Below, one piece after another: positions 48,749 to 57,402 of a stretch of 64,000 nucleotides of DNA. The notes beneath the pieces are model-generated. The model made no database searches, was not told the origin of the DNA, and saw only the letters and a program-made list of their open reading frames with translations. Origin of the DNA: CAYRJD01 sp965247395 (GTDB lineage: Bacteria > Actinomycetota > Acidimicrobiia > Acidimicrobiales > Poriferisodalaceae); the NCBI GenBank assembly GCA_965247395.1, contig OZ252012.1:806001-870000 (forward strand), read 5' to 3'. The position numbers were made by a program, and so were the translations under genes. Numbering within the stretch: position 1 is the first letter of the stretch; the number at the start of each line of letters is the position of its first letter.

Positions 48749-49531
48749 CTAAGCCACTCGGCCGGTGGCGGCCGCTGTTGGCTCACCCGCAAAGGCCTGC
48801 GCTATCTCCATCCATTCCTGCGCTAGTTCGCCGGTTATAACCAGGCCGGTCTCGCTGTAGTGGCGGCGCTGCGTTACCGCTAAGCAAAAGTCGTAGGCGT
48901 TTCCCGACACTGTGTCGGCCGCGGTCGGATCACCCCAGGTCCAAACGTCATCGCTGTCCGGAGCAGCCAGCGTCACGCACACGTCTCCAGCAGGCACGGC
49001 CATACCGCGATTGGCATAACTCCAGCCGCGCGTTACCACGCCTATATGAGCCACGCTGCGTAGCCGGTCGCTACGCGGATAGTACGCACCGAGGGTGTCG
49101 GCCACGTCGTGGCCATGCGACCAGGTCTCCATCAAACGAGCCGTGGCAAACATACGAGCACCCATATCCGGGCCAAACCACGGAATGCGACTCTTGGGCT
49201 CGACCGCTCTAAAAGCATCGACCATCTTGCTTCTCTCCGCTACAAACCAACCCCATATCTCACTACCGCTCAGCGAGTCAAAATCAACACCTGCCGCGTT
49301 ATGCAGGTCGATATCGCCTGCCATCATGCGCGCCTTGGTGTTTTCAAACTCACCAGCGTCAACGGTTGCCTGCGTGGCAGTCCAATCGGTCATCCCAAGA
49401 TGAATGACGGTGTCGCGGCTGTCCCAGCCCTGCGCTGGGGTGGGCTTTTTCCACTGGTCTTCGGTGAAATCGCTCACGACACCAGCCAGAGCTTCGGTTT
49501 CACCCAGCAGTTGATCACAGATCGTGTCCAT
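48749..49531 (-). CDS. TIGR03084-type protein (DinB / maleylpyruvate isomerase-like fold)
   Basis: A 260-residue protein starting MDTICDQLLGET. The N-terminal four-helix bundle has WDSRDTVIHLGMTDW and METWSHGHDVADTLG, the histidine-containing motifs of mycothiol-dependent maleylpyruvate isomerase-like and DinB-like metal-binding proteins. The C-terminal part contains WTWGDP. The start at 49531 is chosen over a reading 75 bases longer. Its function is not established. It precedes coaE directly. Confidence 0.75.
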   Translation of the reverse strand: MDTICDQLLGETEALAGVVSDFTEDQWKKPTPAQGWDSRDTVIHLGMTDWTATQATVDAGEFENTKARMMAGDIDLHNAAGVDFDSLSGSEIWGWFVAERSKMVDAFRAVEPKSRIPWFGPDMGARMFATARLMETWSHGHDVADTLGAYYPRSDRLRSVAHIGVVTRGWSYANRGMAVPAGDVCVTLAAPDSDDVWTWGDPTAADTVSGNAYDFCLAVTQRRHYSETGLVITGELAQEWMEIAQAFAGEPTAAATGRVA

Positions 49532-49586
49532 GGCCCTGAGGCTAGAGCCCCCAGAGATTTCGGGCCGCAAAATTAGGCGTTGCTGG

Positions 49587-49618
49587 CCATAAACGTTGCC
49601 CGCCATAAACGTTGCCCG
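49587..49618. repeat. 16-bp perfect tandem duplication upstream of upp
   Basis: CCATAAACGTTGCCCG occurs twice in a row in the divergent gap between the TIGR03084-type gene and upp. Confidence 0.85.
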
Positions 49619-49681
49619 CCACAGCTAGACCTGCCGCTAAATCGGCCAGTCACTAAACGTGCCTGGGTTTACAGTTACGGC

Positions 49682-50311
49682 GTGGAGATAATCACGATCA
49701 ATCATCCCGTGGCGGCGACACAGCTCACCAAAGTGCGAGAAGCCACCACCGGACGGGCCGAGTTTCGCCATCACCTTGGCGAGCTGTCTCGGCTGCTGGT
49801 CTATGAGGCCACCAAGGATTTAGAAGTAACTAGCACCACTATTGATTCACCGCTAGGTCCGGCTCCGGGCACTCGTATTGCTAGCTCACCTTTGCTCGTG
49901 CCGGTGCTGCGCGCAGGACTAGGAATGCTTGATGCAGCACTAGCGCTGTTGCCCAACAGCGAGGTCGCGTTTGTGGGAGCGCAGCGCTTGGAAGAACCCG
50001 GCTCGATCGACTACAAGCACTACATGAACCGGATACCCGCTGACATGTCGGACCAATCAGTGCTTTTGCTTGATCCGGCCTTAGCAACCGGTGGAACGTT
50101 GATACACACCTGCGAGCTAGCCGCCAAGGCTGGCGCCACATCAATTACCGCAGTTTGTGTCTTGGCTTCACCGGAAGGAATAGCCGCAGTCGAGTCCTGC
50201 GGTTTCGTTGATCGTGTGGTCGTGGCTGGCATCGACAGCCACTTAAACGACGATTTTTACATCATCCCTGGTTTGGGAGATGCGGGCGATCGGCTTTACG
50301 GCCGGGACTAA
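49682..50311 (+). CDS. upp: Uracil phosphoribosyltransferase
   Basis: A 209-residue salvage enzyme converting uracil and PRPP to UMP. The PRPP loop is VLLLDPALATGGT and the uracil-binding C-terminus reads IIPGLGDAGDRLYG. VPVLRAGLGMLDA is a further family block. The GTG at 49682 gives the standard length; a longer open frame upstream runs into the tandem duplication. The sequence GGGACTAATC around the stop is repeated at 50329-50338. Confidence 0.94.
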   Translation: MEIITINHPVAATQLTKVREATTGRAEFRHHLGELSRLLVYEATKDLEVTSTTIDSPLGPAPGTRIASSPLLVPVLRAGLGMLDAALALLPNSEVAFVGAQRLEEPGSIDYKHYMNRIPADMSDQSVLLLDPALATGGTLIHTCELAAKAGATSITAVCVLASPEGIAAVESCGFVDRVVVAGIDSHLNDDFYIIPGLGDAGDRLYGRD

Positions 50312-50393
50312 TCCTTTACTTCACTAGTGGGACTAATCTCAACACGCTTGACAAGCCTTGACGAGTTCGTAGAAGTCCAACGGAGTGCCCTAA

Positions 50394-53300
50394 ATGAGCC
50401 CCTCAACCACGCCGCTTAAGAAGCTGCTCATCGCTAATCGCGGTGAGATTGCCGTGCGCATTGCTCGTGCCGCTGACGAGCTAGGCATCGAAACCCTCGC
50501 CGTCTACACCACCGACGATGCCGCAAGCGGACACATCCATGCCGCTACCGAAGCCACCGCACTGCCCGGAACCGGAGCGGCTGGCTACTTAGACATCGCC
50601 GAAATCATCTCCGTAGCTACCTCCAACAACTGCGATTCGCTGCACCCGGGATACGGCTTCTTGGCGGAAAACTCTGAGCTCGCGCGCGCTTGCGAGCAAG
50701 ACGGCATCAACTTTGTCGGCCCCACCGTTAGCCAGTTGCAACTGTTTGGAGACAAGGTGGCGGCTCGCCTGAAGGCCGCGGAGCTAGGCGTGCCTCTGCT
50801 CGAAGCGACCGACGTGGTCAAGTCCGTTAAGCAGGCTAAAAAATTCTTCGACCAGCACGGTGCGGTAATGATCAAAGCCAACGCCGGTGGCGGAGGGCGC
50901 GGCATGCGAGCGGTAAGAGCCGGCGAAGACCTAGCCGAAGCCTTCGAGCGTTGCCAAAGCGAAGCCGCAGCGGCGTTTGGAAACGGCGACGTGTACCTAG
51001 AGCAACTAATCGAACGCTCGCGTCATATTGAAATCCAAATAGTCGGCGACGGCAGCGGTGTTGGTGATAGCGCTGGCAGTAACGCTGGCGTGGTGCACCT
51101 AGGCGATCGGGAATGCACCCTGCAACGCCAAAACCAGAAAATCGTCGAAGTCGCCCCCTCCCCCAACCTGCCTGACGCCACCAGAGATGCTCTTTGCAGC
51201 GCAGCGGTCAAAATGGCCGCCGCGGTGGGCTATCGCGGCCTGGGCACCTGGGAGTTCATTGTCGACGCTGACGATCCCAGCAAGGCGGCCTATCTAGAGA
51301 CCAACGCGCGCATCCAAGTGGAGCACACCGTTACCGAAGAAATAACCGGAGTGGATTTGTGTCAAACCCAGCTGCGCATCGCAGGTGGTGCGACTCTGGC
51401 CGAGCTTGGCTTGCTGGACGAAACCGCTGTGCAGCCACGTGGATTTGCCATTCAGTGCCGCATCAACACCGAGACCATGTCTGACGAAGGCACGGCACGG
51501 CCAACCGGCGGTGTGCTGAGTGCGTTTGAGCCGCCCAGCGGTCCTGGAATCCGCGTCGACACCTATGGCTATACCGGATACGCCACCAGCCCATCTTTCG
51601 ACTCGCTGCTAGCCAAGGTGATAGCCCACAGCACCGGAACGGCCGGGATGTCTGGATACGCCTCTGCGGTCAGACGTGCGCGGCGAGCGTTAGAAGAATT
51701 CCGCATCGAAGGCTTAGCTACCAACCGAGAGTTTTTGCTAGCGCTGCTTGATCGGCCTGAGGTGCTGGCCAACGAGATCACCACCAGTTTCATCGCAGAC
51801 AATGCGGCAGAGCTGAATCGCACTGGGCAAGAAAGCGCTGGGCAGGGGCCCGACAACACTGACGGAGCTGCTCAAGCGGGTTCCGATCAGCGCGCAGGAG
51901 CGGTCGTAAATGATGATCCGTTAGCTGTCTTGCAATACGGCGACATAGGCACAAGCACGGGCAACGGCACAAGCACGGCTAGCAAGACCGGTGCCTCTGA
52001 TCAGCGCACTGCCGCCGCGGCCAGAGCTGGCGCGCCAGGTACAAACACCGCAGCGACGGCCAGCTCCATGACCGGGCCCGAAAACAGCCTGCCGGTCGAA
52101 GCTCCCTTGCAAGGCACGATCGTTTCAATCACCGTGGAGGTCGGCGACATCGTGGCCGAAGGCCAGCCGGTGCTGGTGATGGAGGCAATGAAGATGGAGC
52201 ACATCATCGCCTCAACACAAACCGGCTACGTACGAATGCTGGGTGTAACAGCGGGCGACACCGTCTACGACGGTCACCCGTTGGTGTTCGTTGAGCCAGC
52301 AGACCTGGACGTTGAGTTTGCCGATGCAAGCCAAGAAATAGACCTCGACCACATCCGTCCTGACCTGGCTGAGGTGCTTGATCGGCAATCCGGTGGGCTA
52401 GATGAAAACCGTTCCGAGGCGGTTGCCAAACGCCACGGTCGCGGACACCGCACGGCTCGCGAAAACGTCAACGACCTGGTCGACCCTGGCACTTTCGTCG
52501 AATACGGAGCACTAGCCGTGGCAGCCCAGCGCAAGCGTCGCTCCTTGGCAGATCTGATCGCTAACACTCAAGGCGACGGCATGGTGTCTGGAGTCGGCAG
52601 CGTCAACGGCGACCTGTTTGACAAGCAAACCGCCCAGGCGGTCGTGATGTCGTATGACTACATGGTGTTGGCGGGAACGCAAGGCGGGCAAAACCATCGA
52701 AAAAAGGACCGCCTGTTTGAGATAGCCGAACACAACCGTCTGCCAGTCGTGCTGCTGGCTGAGGGAGGCGGCGGACGACCGGGCGACACTGACGGCATCG
52801 GAGGCTCAGGCCTGGATTGCTGGGCCTTCACCTTTTTCGCTCAGCTCAGCGGACTGGTGCCGTTGGTGGGCATCACCAACGGACGTTGTTTCGCCGGTAA
52901 TGCCGTGCTGCTGGGTTGTTGCGACGTGATCATCGCAACTCAGGGCTCAAACATCGGCATCGGTGGCCCGGCCATGATCGAGGGCGGCGGGCTGGGCGTG
53001 TTTCGACCAGAAGAGGTCGGACCAGTCGACGTGCAATGGCCCAACGGTGTGATCGATGTGCTGGTTGAAGACGAAGCCGAAGCGTGTGAGGTTGCCAAGC
53101 AGTACTTGTCATATTTTCAGGGCCCGGTGTCGCAATGGGAAGCACACGATCAACGCCTGCTGCGCAACCTGGTGCCCGAAAACCGCCTACGCGCTTACGA
53201 CGTGCGCGAGATAATCGCCAAGCTTTGCGACGTTGATTCGGTGCTTGAGCTACGCCGCGGCTGGGGCCCGGGATGTGTAACCGCCCTGGCTCGCATTGAG

Positions 53301-53909
53301 GGCAAACCCATAGGTGTTGTGGCGAACAACAACCATCATCTTGGCGGCGCTATCGACGCCGACGTGGGTGATAAGGCCGCTCGCTTCGTTCAGCTTTGCG
53401 ACGCTCACGACATCCCGCTGCTGTTTTTGTGCGACACCCCCGGAATCATGGTGGGACCAGAGGCGGAATACGAAGCCACCGTTCGCCACGCGGCACGCCT
53501 GTTTGTCACCGCTGCCAACGTCGAGGTTCCGTTTATGACGATCATTTTGCGCAAGGGCTACGGGCTCGGCGCACAGGCGATGGCCGGCGGCAGCTTCAAG
53601 GCGCCGATCTTCACCGTGTCATGGCCAACGGGAGAGTTCGGTGGAATGGGTCTTGAGGGATTCGTAAAGCTGGGCTATCGCAAGGAACTTGAGGCGATCG
53701 AAGATCCGGTCGAACGCAAAAAGAGCTATGAGGAGCGTGTGGCGAGACTCTACGAAAACGGCAAAGCCGTAAACACTGCGACGTACTTTGAAATAGACGA
53801 CGTGATTGATCCAGCGGTTAGTCGCGATTGGATCCGCATGGCGTTGGTAGCCGGACACACTTCTGGTGAGCGCAAGGGCAAGAAGCGATCAAACGTAGAT
53901 ACCTGGTAG
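50394..53909 (+). CDS. Single-chain acyl-CoA carboxylase: biotin carboxylase, BCCP and carboxyltransferase
   Basis: An 1,171-residue biotin enzyme. Residues 1-460 are biotin carboxylase (KLLIANRGEIAVRI, the glycine-rich ATP loop KANAGGGGRGMR, ETNARIQVEHTVTEE). A disordered Gly/Ser/Thr/Ala linker spans about 480-565 and contains short repeats (GTSTGNGTSTASKTG). BCCP follows with EAMKMEH, the biotinyl lysine being Lys600. Residues 650-1171 are the carboxyltransferase (EGGGGRPGD, IGIGGPAMIEGGG, FLCDTPGIMVGP, GGSFKAP). All domains in one chain is the layout of bacterial long-chain acyl-CoA carboxylases rather than the usual split AccA/AccD subunits. The acyl-CoA preference is not readable. Confidence 0.93.
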   Translation: MSPSTTPLKKLLIANRGEIAVRIARAADELGIETLAVYTTDDAASGHIHAATEATALPGTGAAGYLDIAEIISVATSNNCDSLHPGYGFLAENSELARACEQDGINFVGPTVSQLQLFGDKVAARLKAAELGVPLLEATDVVKSVKQAKKFFDQHGAVMIKANAGGGGRGMRAVRAGEDLAEAFERCQSEAAAAFGNGDVYLEQLIERSRHIEIQIVGDGSGVGDSAGSNAGVVHLGDRECTLQRQNQKIVEVAPSPNLPDATRDALCSAAVKMAAAVGYRGLGTWEFIVDADDPSKAAYLETNARIQVEHTVTEEITGVDLCQTQLRIAGGATLAELGLLDETAVQPRGFAIQCRINTETMSDEGTARPTGGVLSAFEPPSGPGIRVDTYGYTGYATSPSFDSLLAKVIAHSTGTAGMSGYASAVRRARRALEEFRIEGLATNREFLLALLDRPEVLANEITTSFIADNAAELNRTGQESAGQGPDNTDGAAQAGSDQRAGAVVNDDPLAVLQYGDIGTSTGNGTSTASKTGASDQRTAAAARAGAPGTNTAATASSMTGPENSLPVEAPLQGTIVSITVEVGDIVAEGQPVLVMEAMKMEHIIASTQTGYVRMLGVTAGDTVYDGHPLVFVEPADLDVEFADASQEIDLDHIRPDLAEVLDRQSGGLDENRSEAVAKRHGRGHRTARENVNDLVDPGTFVEYGALAVAAQRKRRSLADLIANTQGDGMVSGVGSVNGDLFDKQTAQAVVMSYDYMVLAGTQGGQNHRKKDRLFEIAEHNRLPVVLLAEGGGGRPGDTDGIGGSGLDCWAFTFFAQLSGLVPLVGITNGRCFAGNAVLLGCCDVIIATQGSNIGIGGPAMIEGGGLGVFRPEEVGPVDVQWPNGVIDVLVEDEAEACEVAKQYLSYFQGPVSQWEAHDQRLLRNLVPENRLRAYDVREIIAKLCDVDSVLELRRGWGPGCVTALARIEGKPIGVVANNNHHLGGAIDADVGDKAARFVQLCDAHDIPLLFLCDTPGIMVGPEAEYEATVRHAARLFVTAANVEVPFMTIILRKGYGLGAQAMAGGSFKAPIFTVSWPTGEFGGMGLEGFVKLGYRKELEAIEDPVERKKSYEERVARLYENGKAVNTATYFEIDDVIDPAVSRDWIRMALVAGHTSGERKGKKRSNVDTW

Positions 53910-53927
53910 TCGCTACCTGGTAATCGC
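53900..53927. repeat. 14-bp tandem duplication including the carboxylase stop codon
   Basis: TACCTGGTAGTCGC, holding the TAG stop, is followed by TACCTGGTAATCGC, which has TAA at the same place. Confidence 0.85.
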
Positions 53928-53931
53928 TCAG

Positions 53932-56472
53932 CTATTCCAGTAGTTCCGCTCCGGCTAACTCGGCAATGCGATCGGTGTCATAGCCCAATAACTCAGTGAG
54001 TATCTCGTAGCTGTGCTCACCAAAGGTGGGGCCACCTCTTGTTATTACTGCGGGAGTGCGCGACAGCTGAAACCTTGACCCCTCCACGAAAGTCGTGCCT
54101 TGCTTGGCGTGGGCGACCTCAAGGATGTGGTTGCGATGGATCGCTTGCGGATCGTTCATCAACTCAAACGAGTTCTGCACTTGATGCGCAGCAACCCCTG
54201 CTTGTTGTAGCTGCTCCGCCAGATCATCAGCCCGATGCTGGCTCACATAATCGGCAATTAGCTCGTCTAATTCGTCGTGACGCTCGTGGCGCTGCGCGAC
54301 AGTTAGCTCGGCCAGGTCTGCGCGACCGATCTTCTCGGCCAGAGTCCGCCACTGGTTGTCGTTGGTGCATGAGATTGCTATCCAATCGCGACCCGTTTCG
54401 CTACCAGCATCGGTTTCAACAGGCGACTCGCTGTCCGTAGTTACCCCGGCGTACACACCTTGCGGAGCAAACACTGTGTCGCGGTTGCCATTTCTCTCCC
54501 ACTGACGACCGTTCACGCTGAAATCAAGCGTGGCCAGTGCTGACAGATGTAGGGCCGCCTCAGCTTGCGACAAGTCAACATATTGACCCTCACCGGTCTG
54601 TCTGCGATGCTCCAACGCCCCCATCACTACCGCTATTAGCCAGCGTGGTGACGTGTAGTCGGTGTAAGCGCCGAACGGCCCGGCCGGAGCGCGATCGGTC
54701 CAACCCACGGGATAGAAAAACCCAGAGATCGCGGCGGCCATCGTGCCAAACCCGGCCAACAAAGCGAGCGGACCGGTCTGTCCCATCAGGCAACTGGAGG
54801 TCATGATGATCTCGGGTTTGCGCTTGCGGGTCTCTTCGTAGCTCAAACCCCAGCTAGCCATGGCCTTGGGCGAAAACGACTCCATCACCACGTCGGCCCA
54901 ATCGATCAAATCCCAGATCACATCGATAGCGCCTGGCTTTGACATGTCGAGCGCGAAGCCCTTTTTGCCTGCGTTCAGGTTGTTGAAGCCGCCTGAAAAC
55001 TCCGGGTCGCCAACGTCGTTTCGAAACGGAGTCAGCGAACGAATGGCGTCCAGCTTGTTTTCGGACTCAATTCGAATGACGTCCGCTCCGTAATCGGCCA
55101 GCACACGCGAAGCCGCCGGACCTGCCATCGCCCACATGAAATCGAGCACCTTCACTCCGGCCAACGGTGGATTAGTAGCTGGGTCGCTTGGTGGATTAGT
55201 AGCTGGACTAGTAACTGCGCCAACATCGCCCAGCGCTGGTGAGCGGGCCGGTTCAGCTAGCACCTGTTCGGTGTGCTCGCCTAGAAGCGGCGGTTGGTTA
55301 AGCACTCGCAGCGGCGACTTAGAAAACTTTGCGAACGCTCCCGGATACCTCACCTCACCTGAAAATCCAGCCTCGCCTTCGTCAGACTTCTGGCTCTTAT
55401 GGGTAACCATTTCCCAATAGCCGCGCTCAGCAAGCTGCGGCGATTCGGCTACCTCGGCAATGCTCCAGACCGGTGCGATCAGCACTCGTCGTTCCATCGC
55501 CGCTATCAAAAGCTCGGCCTTGGTTTTCGTAACAAAAAAAGCGGTCAGGCAGTCTTTGACTCGCTCATATTCACTGACCGGTTCACGCCCATCGAGCACC
55601 ATCATCGTGTATTCGACCCAGTCCTTGTCACGAGTGGCTTCGTCGCAGAAGCCCTCCTCGTGCACCCAGTCCATCAGGTTTTGTGTGAAGCGAGCAAAGG
55701 CGTCACCAAACAAGAACGTGACCGACGCGTGCCCGTCCTTGCAGGCCCACATGAGTTGGATATTGACGCCGGCCACCTGAACTCCACCGGCCGATCGCAC
55801 GGCTTGCACCGCTGAAAGCGGTGAGGCTAGAGAGTTTGATTGCGATGCTTGTGACATCGACTGCTGGGCGGACATATCAACGTGCTGCCCCAGCCCCGAG
55901 CGTGTTTGGCGCTCCCACAGCGCGAACAAGGCCGCGCCAGCGGCCTCCGAAGCGGCGTTGTGGAACGCCTGTGGCACGATGCCGCCTGCTCGTAGAGGCG
56001 CACGATCGGTGTCGCCGGTAATGGCCATGTTGACCGCTGACGCCTGAATCACCAGGTCGGAATAAGACCAGTTGGCCTTAGGTCCTTCGCTGCCAAACGC
56101 GGTGATTGACACGTGTATGAGCGCCGGGTTTAGCTCTGCTAACCGGGAATAGTCGAGCCCGAGGGCGGCCCCCTCACCTGGGTCGAACGACTCAAACAAG
56201 ATGTCCGCGCCAGCCAGCAGCTCTTCCAGCTTTGTGCGCCCTTCGTCTGTGCGGTAGTCCAGCACCACGCTGCGCTTGCCGCGGTTGTACGCCCAGTGGT
56301 TTAGCGACCGATCTGGGTGCGCTACATCTCCAGCAAAGGGCGCAATGTGGCGCGCATTTGAGCCTTCTGGCGGTTCAACTGCAACTACATCGGCGCCCAT
56401 TTGAGCGAGCATGAATGCCGCTATGTGGCCGCGTTCGTCGGTGAGATCTATTACCCGGTACTGCTCCAACAT
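53932..56472 (-). CDS. Tandem CaiB/BaiF (family III) CoA-transferase
   Basis: An 846-residue protein made of two family III CoA-transferase domains, at residues about 1-390 and 430-846. Both have the N-terminal block (QMGADVVAVEPPEGSNARH; DYGADVIRIESENKLDAIR). The second keeps an Asp in GPFGAYTDYTSPRW followed by GEGQYVDLSQ, fitting the catalytic Asp of the family. The first reads GIVPQAFHNAASE at the equivalent place and lacks that Asp, so it may be structural. The linker contains an ATNPPSDPATNPP repeat encoded near 55160-55225. ATG at 56472 is chosen. The substrate acid is unknown. Confidence 0.85.
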   Translation of the reverse strand: MLEQYRVIDLTDERGHIAAFMLAQMGADVVAVEPPEGSNARHIAPFAGDVAHPDRSLNHWAYNRGKRSVVLDYRTDEGRTKLEELLAGADILFESFDPGEGAALGLDYSRLAELNPALIHVSITAFGSEGPKANWSYSDLVIQASAVNMAITGDTDRAPLRAGGIVPQAFHNAASEAAGAALFALWERQTRSGLGQHVDMSAQQSMSQASQSNSLASPLSAVQAVRSAGGVQVAGVNIQLMWACKDGHASVTFLFGDAFARFTQNLMDWVHEEGFCDEATRDKDWVEYTMMVLDGREPVSEYERVKDCLTAFFVTKTKAELLIAAMERRVLIAPVWSIAEVAESPQLAERGYWEMVTHKSQKSDEGEAGFSGEVRYPGAFAKFSKSPLRVLNQPPLLGEHTEQVLAEPARSPALGDVGAVTSPATNPPSDPATNPPLAGVKVLDFMWAMAGPAASRVLADYGADVIRIESENKLDAIRSLTPFRNDVGDPEFSGGFNNLNAGKKGFALDMSKPGAIDVIWDLIDWADVVMESFSPKAMASWGLSYEETRKRKPEIIMTSSCLMGQTGPLALLAGFGTMAAAISGFFYPVGWTDRAPAGPFGAYTDYTSPRWLIAVVMGALEHRRQTGEGQYVDLSQAEAALHLSALATLDFSVNGRQWERNGNRDTVFAPQGVYAGVTTDSESPVETDAGSETGRDWIAISCTNDNQWRTLAEKIGRADLAELTVAQRHERHDELDELIADYVSQHRADDLAEQLQQAGVAAHQVQNSFELMNDPQAIHRNHILEVAHAKQGTTFVEGSRFQLSRTPAVITRGGPTFGEHSYEILTELLGYDTDRIAELAGAELLE

Positions 56473-56509
56473 CGGCACAGTGTCGCACCTGCGGTGGTCT
56501 CGTAGCAAA

Positions 56510-57298
56510 ATGAGTGCGGTGCCAGATAGTTCCCCACCGGCGCAAGACGTTGCGCACAGTCCTGCCCTGAGAGAGCAACTCAGTCGAAACCTTGAGCGTC
56601 ATGAGGTGCGCGAGCACTCACTAGAGGGTCGTCGCCGGGCAGCGGTCTGTGTGATCGTGTTGGACAGCGACGCAGATCTGCACGGCTCAGACGATCACTT
56701 TGACAACCTTGACAGCAACGCACGGTTAGATCTGTTGGCCGAGGTGCCCGGGCTTGACGACCCGAACCTGCGGTCAACTATCACCGGAGCAGTAGACGGC
56801 ACGGCGGGCGGTTCAGCGGTGCTGCTTACTCGGCGTGGCTCTTCGCTCAACAATCATCCTGGCCAGTGGGCACTGCCGGGAGGGCGTGTCGATCCTGGCG
56901 AGACTGCCGTTGAAGCGGCCATGCGAGAGGCTCACGAGGAGGTCGGGTTAGAGCTGTCTACTGATCATCTGCTGGGCCAGTTGGATGACTACCCCACTCG
57001 TTCGGGTTATGTGATCTCGCCTTTCGTGTTTTGGGTTGACCATGACACCGAGCCCGAGGCAAACGAAGGCGAGGTGGCTTCGATTCATCGCATCGCTTTG
57101 CGTGAGTTGAATCGTCCTGACTCGCCTCGCTTTATTCGGATTCCCGAAAGCGAGCGGCCGGTGATCCAGATGCCGATCGGTGGTGACCTAATTCACGCGC
57201 CGACTGGCGCGGTGCTTTATCAGTTCAAGGCCGTCGCCTATGACGGAAAAGATGTGCGCGTCGATCAGTTTGAGCAACCGGTGTTCGCCTGGCGCTAA
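56510..57298 (+). CDS. Nudix hydrolase, CoA pyrophosphatase (NudL-like)
   Basis: A 262-residue protein with the CoA-pyrophosphatase motif LLTRRGSSLNNHPGQW directly before the Nudix box GGRVDPGETAV...REAHEEVGL. This suggests cleavage of CoA or acyl-CoA to 4'-phosphopantetheine and ADP. The first 50 residues are a helical N-terminus. The ATG at 56510 is 37 bases from the divergent CoA-transferase start. Neighbouring CoA-using genes fit the assignment. Confidence 0.85.
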   Translation: MSAVPDSSPPAQDVAHSPALREQLSRNLERHEVREHSLEGRRRAAVCVIVLDSDADLHGSDDHFDNLDSNARLDLLAEVPGLDDPNLRSTITGAVDGTAGGSAVLLTRRGSSLNNHPGQWALPGGRVDPGETAVEAAMREAHEEVGLELSTDHLLGQLDDYPTRSGYVISPFVFWVDHDTEPEANEGEVASIHRIALRELNRPDSPRFIRIPESERPVIQMPIGGDLIHAPTGAVLYQFKAVAYDGKDVRVDQFEQPVFAWR

Positions 57299-57309
57299 GA
57301 AGGGGTTGT

Positions 57310-57402
57310 GCTAGCCGACTCGCATCGGCTTCACTAACACTCCGCTAGCCGACTCGCATCGGCTTCACTAACACTCCGCTAGCCGACTCGCATCGGCTTC
57401 AC
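57310..57402. repeat. 34-bp tandem repeat, three copies, at the 3' end of the aminopeptidase gene
   Basis: Units at 57310-57343, 57344-57377 and a partial one from 57378 are near identical; the last is the 3' end of the gene with its TAG stop. Each contains the inverted repeat AGCCGA-N6-TCGGCT, so the gap between the convergent genes holds three short hairpins that could act as a bidirectional terminator. Confidence 0.85.
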
